From positions 1-15,093 of the forward strand of contig DAIDTL010000011.1 of the NCBI GenBank assembly GCA_027457225.1: a DNA stretch of 15,093 nt, in the 5' to 3' direction. A model generated the notes under the pieces. That model was given only the letters and a program-made list of their open reading frames with translations. It was not told where the DNA came from and searched no databases. Position 1 is the stretch's first letter; every line of letters starts with the position of its first letter. The position numbers and the translations under genes are program-made. Origin of the DNA: Ferrovaceae bacterium (GTDB lineage: Bacteria > Pseudomonadota > Gammaproteobacteria > Burkholderiales > Ferrovaceae). Shown piece by piece: positions 1 through 7,053 of this stretch.

Positions 1-229
1 GCAATACGCGGCTGTCCGCATCCTTGTAGGCCACCTCACTGTCTGGAAAATGCCGACCGATATCTCCCAACGCTGCGGCTCCCAATAATGCATCACACAT
101 GGCATGTAACAGGACATCTGCGTCAGAGTGCCCCTCCAACCCCAGCGCATAAGGAATTTCCACGCCACCTATAATGAGTCGACGCCGTGGAACCAACGCA
201 TGGACATCAAACCCCTGACCAATTCTCAT
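1..229 (-). CDS. ispF: 2-C-methyl-D-erythritol 2,4-cyclodiphosphate synthase, N-terminal part (cut by window edge)
   Basis: IspF cyclises 4-diphosphocytidyl-methylerythritol 2-phosphate to methylerythritol cyclodiphosphate, releasing CMP, in the cytosolic MEP isoprenoid pathway. About 76 residues are visible, reading MRIGQGFDVHAL and continuing open to the window edge, so the C-terminal half lies outside. The family's metal ligands are seen at Asp8, His10 and His42, the same numbering as in E. coli IspF, and the HSDADVLLHA motif is intact. The ATG at 229 overlaps the ispD stop as ATGA, so the two genes are probably translationally coupled in an ispD–ispF operon, a very common arrangement. Nothing in the visible part looks damaged. 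Confidence 0.96.
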   Translation of the reverse strand, partial: MRIGQGFDVHALVPRRRLIIGGVEIPYALGLEGHSDADVLLHAMCDALLGAAALGDIGRHFPDSEVAYKDADSRVL

Positions 230-927
230 GGCTTCTCCTGGCACTTTATCCTTCCCGTAAGAATCCATTCTGCCAACGTTAAATCGATTGGATAAGTCAC
301 CTTGATGTTGGTGGATTCTCCCATGACCAGCAAGGGGGCGTAACCCATGGCTTCCATGGCAGAAGACTCATCAGTGGAAGTCTGGGAGCATTGCAAAGCC
401 TGGCGCAACATTGCATAGCGAAACATTTGCGGTGTCTGGGCAGTCCAGAGCCCTTCCCGACTGACAGTCTGTTGAACGCGCTGGGTATCTTCCTGTCGTT
501 TCAGGGTATCCGTGACCGGGGTTGCAAGCAGACCCCCGACAGCATCGTCCAATAGGGTATCCAGCAAGCGTGACAACCCCTCTCCCGTCAAGCAGGGCCG
601 CACTGCATCATGTACCAGAACCCAGTCTGAAGCAGCGAGTTCGGTCTGGAGCGCGCCAAGCGCATTCAATACGGTTTCAGCCCGTGTAGAACCGGCACAA
701 ATTAAGGGGCGGACACGTCCGTGCCACTGTGTCCAGTCCAACAGTGCTTCATGCACTGGCAACAACACAACGTATACTGTTTCCACACGGGGATCCTGCA
801 GCAGAGATCGGATGGAATGAACCAGCAATAACTGCCCACAGAGCAGGGTAAACTGCTTGGGGTAGCGGACTCCAAAACGGGTACCTGACCCACCTGCCGG
901 TAAAATGGCAATACAACGATTCATCAT
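226..927 (-). CDS. ispD: 2-C-methyl-D-erythritol 4-phosphate cytidylyltransferase
   Basis: IspD transfers CMP from CTP to methylerythritol 4-phosphate, the third step of the MEP isoprenoid pathway. The 233-residue protein has the usual family length. It carries the CTP-binding loop LPAGGSGTRFG (about residues 9–19) followed by PKQF with the conserved Lys, the HDAVRP metal/CTP motif near residue 105, and the NIKVT motif near the C-terminus that holds the second conserved Lys. The start is two successive ATGs at 927 and 924, preceded by an AAGG ribosome-binding site about 10 bases upstream. Its stop overlaps the ispF start (ATGA). Upstream, only 28 bases separate it from the annotated start of the divergent mltF, so the ispDF promoter must lie in or very near the mltF 5' end. 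Identification is firm. Confidence 0.97.
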   Translation of the reverse strand: MMNRCIAILPAGGSGTRFGVRYPKQFTLLCGQLLLVHSIRSLLQDPRVETVYVVLLPVHEALLDWTQWHGRVRPLICAGSTRAETVLNALGALQTELAASDWVLVHDAVRPCLTGEGLSRLLDTLLDDAVGGLLATPVTDTLKRQEDTQRVQQTVSREGLWTAQTPQMFRYAMLRQALQCSQTSTDESSAMEAMGYAPLLVMGESTNIKVTYPIDLTLAEWILTGRIKCQEKP

Positions 928-955
928 TCAATGACCTTGATCAACCACTGAACTG

Positions 956-2470
956 ATGGTAACACAGCGATCTCAACACACTCTTGGACACCTGGTTCTG
1001 CGCTTCCTGTTGAACGGACCGGAACGGGTATTTATCATGGTATTGGCCCTGTTGGTCATGGGCGTATTATGGTCCTATCAACGCGCCACCGACCATGACG
1101 GTGCCGTCATTCTTTCTCAGTCCCCCATCCTCCAGCCCATCAATGCTCTGGAAAACTTGAGCGAAATTGTGGTCGCTACGCGAATTGGCCCGACCACGCT
1201 GCTCACCCAACCTGACGGGCGAACGGTGGGTCTTGAACATGATCTGGCGCTTAAATTTGGGGAATATTTAGGAAAACCGGTACGGTTCCTGGTGCTCGAC
1301 AACCCAAACCAGGTGCTGGAAGCAATCAGCAGTCGACATGCCCATATGGCCGCAGCTGCAGTGCATGTTTCGCCCCAACTCAGAAAACAGTTTGATTTCA
1401 CTCCCCCCTATCAGCAAAGCCGACCCCAGGTGGTATTCAATGCCTCATTGACTCCTGCACCAGCAACTCCCGCCGACCTGATTGGGAAGCGGCTGGGAGT
1501 GGTTCCTGATCCTGTTCACTTGGAAATCCTAAAAAATCTCAAAACCCGGTATCCCGCTTTGGTATGGCAGGAATTCCCCCATGGCGACGTGGATCTTGAT
1601 CTGCTGCAAAAGGTGTTTGAAGGCAGCGTTCAATATGCTATCAGCGATTCCAATACAATTGCCATCGCTCAAAATTATTATCCTGACTTGACGGTCGCTT
1701 TCGATCTGGGCCCGGATGAGCCCATTGCCTGGGCATTTCCGCATGAAGAAAGCGCCCCGCTATACCAGGCTGCCAAAGATTATCTGGGCACACTGGATCA
1801 TTCGGGAGGCCTGTCACGCATGGTCGAACGTTATTATGGACATATCAATGCACTCGATCACGAGGACTCCAGTGCATTCCTGCAAAAAATGGTATCGCGT
1901 CTCCCACATTTTTCAGAAGATTTCAAACGGGCCCAGGATATCAGCGCGGTAGATTGGCGATTACTGGCGGCCATCGCATATCAGGAATCGCGCTGGGACA
2001 ACGAGGCCATTTCCCCCACGGGCGTTAGAGGCATCATGATGTTGACTGCGGACACCGCAGACCGTCTGCACGTCAGCAACCGGATGGATTCCAAGCAGTC
2101 CATCCCCGCTGCTGCGCGTTACTTGCAGCAGCTCAAGGAAATGATCCCTCCACGTATCATGGAGCCTGATCGGACCTGGCTGGCGTTAGCTGCCTACAAC
2201 GTGGGTTTCGGTCACCTGGAAGATGCCAGGATCCTGGCACAACGTAACAAACTTAACCCAGACTCCTGGAACGACATCAAGAAAATGCTCCCTCTTCTTA
2301 GCCTGCCTGCCGTTTATGAAACGACAAAATCCGGATTTGCTCGAGGGGGAGAACCTGTAAATTTCGTTGAGAACATTCGTAGCTACTACGACATCCTGGC
2401 ACGATTTGAAAAACCGCACCGCCCAATCGTCAGCATCATGGGGGGATTTCCACGTCTGATCGGACCCTAG
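956..2470 (+). CDS. mltF: membrane-bound lytic murein transglycosylase F (SBP domain + SLT domain)
   Basis: MltF-type enzymes cleave the MurNAc–GlcNAc bond of peptidoglycan, forming 1,6-anhydroMurNAc, and act in the periplasm. The 504-residue product (E. coli MltF is about 518) has a hydrophobic segment near residues 25–42 with no lipobox Cys. A periplasmic solute-binding domain of the amino-acid type follows at roughly 68–290, then a C-terminal soluble lytic transglycosylase domain at roughly 325–470. In the latter, AIAYQESRWD places the catalytic Glu at residue 344, followed by SPTGVRGIMMLT and LAAYNVGFGH. The ATG at 956 has no recognisable Shine–Dalgarno. An in-frame ATG at 1037 (Met28) would give a more typical signal anchor and also fits, so the start is uncertain. 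Its stop overlaps the serS stop tail-to-tail on CTAG. Confidence 0.93.
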   Translation: MVTQRSQHTLGHLVLRFLLNGPERVFIMVLALLVMGVLWSYQRATDHDGAVILSQSPILQPINALENLSEIVVATRIGPTTLLTQPDGRTVGLEHDLALKFGEYLGKPVRFLVLDNPNQVLEAISSRHAHMAAAAVHVSPQLRKQFDFTPPYQQSRPQVVFNASLTPAPATPADLIGKRLGVVPDPVHLEILKNLKTRYPALVWQEFPHGDVDLDLLQKVFEGSVQYAISDSNTIAIAQNYYPDLTVAFDLGPDEPIAWAFPHEESAPLYQAAKDYLGTLDHSGGLSRMVERYYGHINALDHEDSSAFLQKMVSRLPHFSEDFKRAQDISAVDWRLLAAIAYQESRWDNEAISPTGVRGIMMLTADTADRLHVSNRMDSKQSIPAAARYLQQLKEMIPPRIMEPDRTWLALAAYNVGFGHLEDARILAQRNKLNPDSWNDIKKMLPLLSLPAVYETTKSGFARGGEPVNFVENIRSYYDILARFEKPHRPIVSIMGGFPRLIGP

Positions 2471-2503
2471 CGTTTACGTCCAATGACGGCTGTCCCCCCC
2501 ATG
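2437..2503. repeat. 9-bp GC-rich inverted repeat flanking the mltF/serS junction
   Basis: CATGGGGGG (2437–2445) and CCCCCCATG (2495–2503) are perfect inverted arms separated by 49 bases that contain both convergent stop codons. Each arm lies inside a coding sequence and encodes Met-Gly-Gly in its own gene, so coincidence is possible. The spacer is long for an intrinsic terminator and no T-run follows either arm. Confidence 0.3.
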
Positions 2504-3753
2504 TAGGGCCGCAACACACTGGGCACTTCGATGGTGCCATCCACGTTCTGGTAGTTTTCCAAAATGGCCACAAGCGCACGCCCTACAGCCACGCCCGATC
2601 CATTTAGGGTATGAACCAGCTCCGGCTTGCCTTTCTTGTTTCGGAAGCGAGCTTGCATGCGGCGCGCCTGAAATGCCTCGCAATTGCTGCAGGAAGAAAT
2701 TTCACGATAGGTATTCTGGGCGGGCAGCCAAACTTCGATATCGTAGGTCTTACAGGAACCCGCACCCATGTCTCCGGTGCAAAGCACAATCACGCGGTAG
2801 GGCAATTCAAGCAGCTGCAGGATTTTTTCGGCATGGCCAGTCAGTTCTTCCAGCGCGGCGTAGGAAAGTTCGGGATGGACAATCTGAACCAGTTCAACCT
2901 TGTCAAACTGGTGCTGGCGAATCAACCCGCGCACATCCTTGCCGTAAGATCCAGCTTCGGAGCGGAAACAGGGGGTATGTGCCGTCAACCGCAAGGGCAG
3001 ATCGTCTTCTTTAAGAATGGCATCGCGCACCACATTGGTCAGCGGAACCTCAGCCGTTGGAATCAGATAATGCTTCCCCTGTTCTCCCCGCGGCACCGAA
3101 AACAAATCGGCTTCAAACTTGGGCAATTGCCAGGTGCCACGCAAGGTCTCTGCATTGACCACATAAGGCACATACATTTCGGTATACCCGTGATCACGCG
3201 TATGCGTGTCCAACATAAATTGCGACAAGGCGCGATGCAAATGGGACAACTCACCTTTCAAAATTGAAAACCGGGCTCCAGAAAGTTTGCTGGCGGTCTC
3301 GAAATCCAGCAAACCCAAACTTTCTCCCAGATTCACATGATCCTTGATCGGAAAATCAAAAACACGGGGAGTCCCGACCCGGCGCACTTCAACATTATCG
3401 ACCTCGGATTTTCCCACCGGAACAGAAGCATGAGGCAAGTTGGGAAAATCCAGCAAAAGCCCTTCCAGCCGGGTCTGGACATCGAGCAATTCAGCTTCGT
3501 CCTCCTTGAGAGCTTCATTGATCCTGGATACATCCTGCATCAATGCAGTGGTATCTTCGTCTTTGGCTTTGGCTTGACCAATGGCTTTGGACGCTTGATT
3601 GCGCTCAGCTTGAAGTGTTTGAGCACGCACCTGGATTCGCTTACGTTCCTCTTCCAGAGCGCGGAATTGTGTCGCATCAAACTGGAAACCGCGAGTGGCC
3701 AGGCGTGCAACCACCCGATCCAGATCCGTGCGCAGTAATTGGATGTCCAGCAT
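2467..3753 (-). CDS. serS: seryl-tRNA synthetase
   Basis: SerRS charges tRNA-Ser (and tRNA-Sec where present) with serine in the cytosol. I set the start at the ATG at 3753 (MLDIQLLRTDLD), giving 428 residues against about 430 for E. coli. It has a strong GAGAGG ribosome-binding site 8 bases upstream, and the longer open frame to 3921 would overlap recR. The N-terminal third is the tRNA-binding antiparallel coiled coil, rich in Glu, Lys and Gln (about residues 30–105). The class II catalytic core follows, with motif 2 around TPCFRSEAGSYGKD and motif 3 at GSGVAVGRALVAILENYQ. It is the last gene of the ffs–pagL–dnaX–ybaB–recR–serS block, 25 bases after recR. It ends in TAG, sharing a CTAG palindrome with the convergent mltF stop. 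Confidence 0.98.
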   Translation of the reverse strand: MLDIQLLRTDLDRVVARLATRGFQFDATQFRALEEERKRIQVRAQTLQAERNQASKAIGQAKAKDEDTTALMQDVSRINEALKEDEAELLDVQTRLEGLLLDFPNLPHASVPVGKSEVDNVEVRRVGTPRVFDFPIKDHVNLGESLGLLDFETASKLSGARFSILKGELSHLHRALSQFMLDTHTRDHGYTEMYVPYVVNAETLRGTWQLPKFEADLFSVPRGEQGKHYLIPTAEVPLTNVVRDAILKEDDLPLRLTAHTPCFRSEAGSYGKDVRGLIRQHQFDKVELVQIVHPELSYAALEELTGHAEKILQLLELPYRVIVLCTGDMGAGSCKTYDIEVWLPAQNTYREISSCSNCEAFQARRMQARFRNKKGKPELVHTLNGSGVAVGRALVAILENYQNVDGTIEVPSVLRPYMGGTAVIGRKR

Positions 3754-3778
3754 AAGTTTAATCCTCTCAAACAGGGCA

Positions 3779-4381
3779 TTAGCGGGACACAGGCCGCCGC
3801 TCCAACAACGCTTGGGCCAAAGTTCCGCTATCCACATATTCCAGCTCACCACCCACTGGTACACCGCGAGCAATGCGAGTGACCTTGAGGCCCTTGGGGC
3901 GCAGCAATTCACTGATTGCATGAGCAGTCGCCTCGCCTTCTGCCGTAAAATTGGTTGCCAAAATCACTTCCTCTGTCAATCCATTGGAAGCACGATCCAG
4001 CAATCGATCTAACCTGATTTCCTGCGGACCAATCCCATCCAGGGGCGAGAGTCGCCCCATCAACACAAAGTACAGCCCCCGGTACGCATGGGTCTGTTCC
4101 ATCATGAGTAGGTCAGCTGGCGATTCGATGACGCAAAGCAAACGTGCATCACGCCGTTCGGAGGTGCACAGTTCGCAAATCTTGGATTCGGTAAAATTGT
4201 TGCACTGGACACAATGATGTACGGCTTGCAATGCGTCAGACAATGCCCCGGCCAACTTTTCTGCCCCATTGCGATCCCGTTGCATGAGGTGAAAGGCCAT
4301 GCGTTGAGCGGATTTTGGGCCAACACCCGGCAAACAACGCAGTGCTTCAATCAAAGTTTCAAGTCGCGTAGGAGCAGTCAC
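3779..4381 (-). CDS. recR: recombination mediator protein RecR
   Basis: RecR works with RecO (and RecF) to load RecA on SSB-coated gapped DNA. The 200-residue protein matches family length. It has the N-terminal helix-hairpin-helix with GVGPKSAQRMAF (about 18–30), a C4 zinc finger with Cys57, Cys60, Cys69 and Cys72, and a Toprim domain with VIESPADL and a downstream acidic/Gly-rich region (about 80–175). The start is GTG at 4381. No upstream ATG is in frame, and the N-terminus aligns by eye with E. coli RecR from there. I see no clear Shine–Dalgarno, so it may rely on coupling to ybaB, whose stop is 12 bases upstream. The dnaX–ybaB–recR order is classic and conserved. Confidence 0.97.
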   Translation of the reverse strand: MTAPTRLETLIEALRCLPGVGPKSAQRMAFHLMQRDRNGAEKLAGALSDALQAVHHCVQCNNFTESKICELCTSERRDARLLCVIESPADLLMMEQTHAYRGLYFVLMGRLSPLDGIGPQEIRLDRLLDRASNGLTEEVILATNFTAEGEATAHAISELLRPKGLKVTRIARGVPVGGELEYVDSGTLAQALLERRPVSR

Positions 4382-4393
4382 ACTAAAACCAGA

Positions 4394-4717
4394 TCAAAAA
4401 GGTAATTTAAGCCCTGGAGGCAACCCCATTCCGGCCGTGAAACCACCCAGGCGCTCCTGTGACACAGATTCAACTTGACGGTGTGCGTCATTCAGCGCCA
4501 CTACCAACAGGTCTTCCAGCATATCCTTATCATCCATGACCGCCGCATCGATGCTGACTCGCTTGATGTCGTGATCGCATGTGACCAGCACCTTAACCAT
4601 GCCCGATCCTGCCTGACCTTCCACTTCGTGCTGCGCGAGCTCGGCCTGAGCGCGACGCATATTTTCCTGTAGCTGCTGTGCCTGTTTCATCAGGCCAGAC
4701 AATCCACCTTTCATCAT
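4394..4717 (-). CDS. ybaB: YbaB/EbfC family nucleoid-associated protein
   Basis: This small dimeric DNA-binding protein of the YbaB/EbfC family associates with the nucleoid; its precise cellular role is not settled. The 107 residues match the usual length (about 105–110). It begins MMKGGLSGLMKQAQQLQENM, a helical, Gln/Met-rich N-terminus typical of the family, followed by the β-strand core (GSGMVKVLVTCDHDIKRVSI) and a C-terminal helix (LEDLLVVALNDAH), ending in a Gly/Pro-rich tail. The first ATG directly abuts the dnaX stop codon (TAG then ATG, no spacer), and a second ATG follows at once, so translation is probably coupled to dnaX. Confidence 0.96.
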   Translation of the reverse strand: MMKGGLSGLMKQAQQLQENMRRAQAELAQHEVEGQAGSGMVKVLVTCDHDIKRVSIDAAVMDDKDMLEDLLVVALNDAHRQVESVSQERLGGFTAGMGLPPGLKLPF

Positions 4718-6286
4718 CTAAATTTCTCCCTGATCCTGCTCTTGTTTAGGTTTTATGGTGGATTCTACCAGCTTGCCCCCCAATGCTCCCATCACGGCCT
4801 GAACAAAAGGATCGTTTCGAATGGAATCCACAGCATTCTGCTGTTTTGTAGCCCGGTCTTTTTCTTCTGTTGCAGCAAGGCTGCTCCCTGTCACAGGGCC
4901 CACTTCGATTGAAACCCTGATATCGGCATCGAGCAAGGCTTCCAGGGCCATGCGCAATTTCTCCTTGTATGACATCAAGTGCCTCTGGGCCGGATCGAGA
5001 AGCAAGTGCAGGGTTCCGTCTGCATAGCGCAACAATTGGGAGTGGCGTGCCAACTCGTATGCCATTCCGGCCCCGGACAACTGACGAACCAGGCCAAGCC
5101 AATCACCTGGGGAGGGAGGCGGTCCTTTCGAGGCAGCCACGGCCAGCACAGGCTTCGAAATCTTGGTTTGTGGCGCTGGCTGAGAGGGTTGTGAGGAAGG
5201 GATTTCAGGTTGAAATGCCAACATGCGCAGTAACGCCATACGAAAACCAGCGGCATCGTCAGGAGCCAGCGGCAAATCCTTACGGCTTTGAACAGCGATT
5301 TGGTACAACAATTGAAGCGTCTGCGCGTCCCAAATTTGCGCCAAAGGCATAAGCGCTTCTTCTATCCCAAGCGCTTCCTGTTGTTCCGGAAGGGCGTGGG
5401 CCAGGGCCAAATCATGCAACAACGCCGCCAAATCCTGAAGAGCCTGCTCAAACGATAGGCTACGTTCCACCATGTTCTGTGCCAATTGCATCAAGGCCGC
5501 ACCATCTTGAATGCTTAACGCACGCAGGATTGCCAGCAGAAAATCCTGTTCGATAGTACCCAGCATGTCTCTGACTTCGGCCTGTCGAATCTGCCCTCCT
5601 CCATAAGCAATCGCCTGATCCAGCAAGCTGAGGCTATCGCGCATGCTGCCCTGGGCGGCACGGGCAATGAGTGGCAATGCGGCCGGTTCGCAAGAAATAT
5701 GTTCCTGTTCGAGAATATGCGCGAGGTGGGCCGTGATCAGGTCAGGGGGCATTTGCCGTAGATTGAACTGCAAACAGCGAGACAGAACCGTCACTGGCAC
5801 TTTTTGTGGATCTGTTGTAGCCAGTATGAACTTGACATGTTCCGGAGGCTCTTCCAGGGTTTTCAGCATGGAATTGAAAGCCGAGCGGGACAACATATGG
5901 ACTTCATCGATGATGTAAACCTTGAAGCGTCCGGATACTGGCATGTACTGCGCGTTATCCAGCAACTCGCGCATCTCTTCCACCTTGGTATTGGTGGCTG
6001 CATCGACCTCCAGCATGTCGGGAAACCGCCCCCGATCGATGTCACAACAGGTGGCACAAACTCCGCAGGGTGTGGGTCCAAGACCGGCTTCGCAATTGAG
6101 ACACTTTGCCAGAATCCGGGCAATGGTCGTTTTCCCCACCCCTCGGGTTCCTGTGAAAAGGTAGGCATGGTGGAGTCTTCCGGTCTGAAGCGCGTTGCCG
6201 AGTGCCCGAACCACATGCTCCTGGCCAACCAGTTCAGAAAATGTGCGTGGTCGCCACTTGCGAGCCAGTACCTGATATGTTTCCAT
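4718..6286 (-). CDS. dnaX: DNA polymerase III subunit tau (clamp loader)
   Basis: DnaX is the ATPase of the replicative clamp loader, and its full-length tau form also tethers polymerase cores and DnaB. The start is taken as the ATG at 6286 (METYQVLARKWRP, the conserved N-terminus), giving 522 residues. The open frame to 6370 would run into pagL. Visible are the Walker A GTRGVGKT (46–53), zinc-binding Cys65, Cys74, Cys77 and Cys80, Walker B with IIDEVHML, the SRC sensor region, and a tau C-terminal domain beginning near residue 395 (DWLGLVRQL) and ending with NDPFVQAVMGALGG. A low-complexity Pro/Gln linker near 370–390 separates the ATPase part from the tau domain. I see no canonical A-AAA-AAG slippery heptamer in frame, so an E. 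coli-like gamma product is not supported. It lies 16 bases after pagL. Confidence 0.97.
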   Translation of the reverse strand: METYQVLARKWRPRTFSELVGQEHVVRALGNALQTGRLHHAYLFTGTRGVGKTTIARILAKCLNCEAGLGPTPCGVCATCCDIDRGRFPDMLEVDAATNTKVEEMRELLDNAQYMPVSGRFKVYIIDEVHMLSRSAFNSMLKTLEEPPEHVKFILATTDPQKVPVTVLSRCLQFNLRQMPPDLITAHLAHILEQEHISCEPAALPLIARAAQGSMRDSLSLLDQAIAYGGGQIRQAEVRDMLGTIEQDFLLAILRALSIQDGAALMQLAQNMVERSLSFEQALQDLAALLHDLALAHALPEQQEALGIEEALMPLAQIWDAQTLQLLYQIAVQSRKDLPLAPDDAAGFRMALLRMLAFQPEIPSSQPSQPAPQTKISKPVLAVAASKGPPPSPGDWLGLVRQLSGAGMAYELARHSQLLRYADGTLHLLLDPAQRHLMSYKEKLRMALEALLDADIRVSIEVGPVTGSSLAATEEKDRATKQQNAVDSIRNDPFVQAVMGALGGKLVESTIKPKQEQDQGEI

Positions 6287-6302
6287 GGCTCGTTCAGACC
6301 CT

Positions 6303-6839
6303 TCAATACCAGTGACTGAGTCGTATCTGGTAAAAATTGATCCCCGGGTTGGGATTTTGCAAACCGGCATTGGAAAGATGTTGCAAACGCACCATCACAT
6401 CCCAATCGTGATGTTGTCCCAAAGTCAATCCTGCACCGATGTGGTCACCAAACTGGAAATGCGTGCTCATGTCGCGTCCGGTATAAATTTCATGGTCACT
6501 GATGTAATGCACACCTACGGCGAGCTCGGCAAAGGGGGAGAGGGTGCCGTAATCCTGTGATGGCCGCAGTCGCCAAACCGGTGTCAAGCCGAAATCAGTC
6601 ACCTGATGGTTGCCGCCCGCTGCATCATGTGGAGACCATCGTCCCAGACTCACATCCCAATACCCGCCCAGAAACCAGTCATGGTCGGTAAACCACCGTT
6701 GATCCCAAGTCCTGGACCAGGAAACACGCGCCATGTCGGTGTGATAACCATATCCGGCCTCAACTGAAATGGCATCGGCCGCCAAAGCATTCCGAAATGC
6801 CAGTAACCCGAAAAACAGAAGGATATAGATTGATCTCAC
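6303..6839 (-). CDS. pagL: PagL-like lipid A 3-O-deacylase, outer-membrane beta-barrel
   Basis: PagL enzymes remove the 3-linked acyl chain of lipid A in the outer membrane. With the GTG at 6839 as start the product is 178 residues and begins with a clean signal peptide (RSIYILLFFGLLAFRNALA, cleavage before ADA). GGGACG lies a few bases upstream as a weak ribosome-binding site. The open frame can extend to ATG 6884 or 6959, but the latter runs through the SRP RNA. Alternating aromatic strands (WFLGGYWDVSLGRW, HFQFGDHIGAGLTLG) fit a barrel, and the chain ends in SHWY. The C-terminal active-site motif QHLSNAGLQNPNPGINFYQ supplies His154 and Ser156. The position equivalent to the catalytic Glu of Pseudomonas PagL (+14 from His) is Asn168. 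The gene lies between ffs and dnaX, outside the usual gene order. Family assignment is good; activity is inferred. Confidence 0.82.
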   Translation of the reverse strand: MRSIYILLFFGLLAFRNALAADAISVEAGYGYHTDMARVSWSRTWDQRWFTDHDWFLGGYWDVSLGRWSPHDAAGGNHQVTDFGLTPVWRLRPSQDYGTLSPFAELAVGVHYISDHEIYTGRDMSTHFQFGDHIGAGLTLGQHHDWDVMVRLQHLSNAGLQNPNPGINFYQIRLSHWY

Positions 6840-6889
6840 TATCGTCGTCCCGAAATCTGCGGTTATCCCAACGCGGTTGTACATAGGGT

Positions 6890-6985
6890 GGCGAGCCCTA
6901 CCCCCGGCACTTGCAGGACATAGCTGTGGCTGCTTCCTTCCGGACCTGACCAGGTTCACTACACTGCAATGCGGGGAGGCCCGCC
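6890..6985 (-). ncRNA. ffs: signal recognition particle RNA, small bacterial type (4.5S RNA)
   Basis: The 4.5S RNA binds Ffh to form the bacterial signal recognition particle for cotranslational targeting. The conserved apical hairpin is unmistakable on the minus strand between about 6956 and 6923: GGTCAGGTCCGGAAGGAAGC, with the GGAA tetraloop at 6941–6938 and the asymmetric internal loop (AGCAG side) that contacts the Ffh M domain. The ends were set by pairing the 5' GGCGGGCC (from 6985) with the 3' GGCTCGCC (to 6890), giving about 96 nt; true ends may differ by a few bases. ffs next to dnaX is a familiar arrangement, but here pagL intervenes. No hairpin plus T-run follows the RNA, so a processed precursor continuing into pagL–dnaX is plausible. 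Confidence 0.95.
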
Positions 6986-6993
6986 AATGAGAG

Positions 6994-7022
6994 AGGATGC
7001 GTTAAAACGCGCAGAAATTCAA
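6994..7022 (-). promoter_or_regulatory. candidate sigma70-type promoter for ffs
   Basis: On the minus strand TTGAAT (7022–7017) and CATCCT (6999–6994) are separated by 17 bases, and a start about 7 bases further on falls within a few bases of the predicted 5' end of the SRP RNA (6985). The -35 is fair, the -10 poor (3 of 6). The placement is the main support. It lies in the 68-base gap between the CoA transferase stop and ffs. Confidence 0.3.
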
Positions 7023-7053
7023 GGGTTACTCCGCATAATCCGTTCCCTCTTTT

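Noticed and set aside
2611..3267. Long plus-strand open frame of 218 codons opposite serS
   Set aside because: It is antisense to a certain gene, shows no recognisable motif, and its composition follows the serS codons.
3754..3921. Upstream extension of serS by 56 codons
   Set aside because: It overlaps recR, encodes nothing SerRS-like, and the ATG at 3753 has a strong Shine–Dalgarno and the conserved MLDIQLLRTDLD start.
4845..4870. Possible programmed frameshift site in dnaX (A-run in GAAGAAAAAGACC on the minus strand)
   Set aside because: In the dnaX frame the codons are GAA GAA AAA GAC. The heptamer does not have the X-XXY-YYZ form needed for tandem slippage, and I see no strong stem-loop right after it.
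6287..6370. Upstream extension of dnaX by 28 codons
   Set aside because: It overlaps the end of pagL, and METYQVLARKWRP at 6286 is the conserved DnaX N-terminus.
6840..6959. Upstream extension of the PagL reading frame (ATG 6959 or 6884)
   Set aside because: The 6959 start lies inside the 4.5S RNA. The 6884 start has no ribosome-binding site and places the signal peptide 15 residues inside. The GTG at 6839 gives a normal signal peptide.
7001..7015. Small hairpin GCGT-TAAA-ACGC between the CoA transferase and ffs
   Set aside because: It has only four base pairs and no T-run on the minus strand; too weak to call a terminator.
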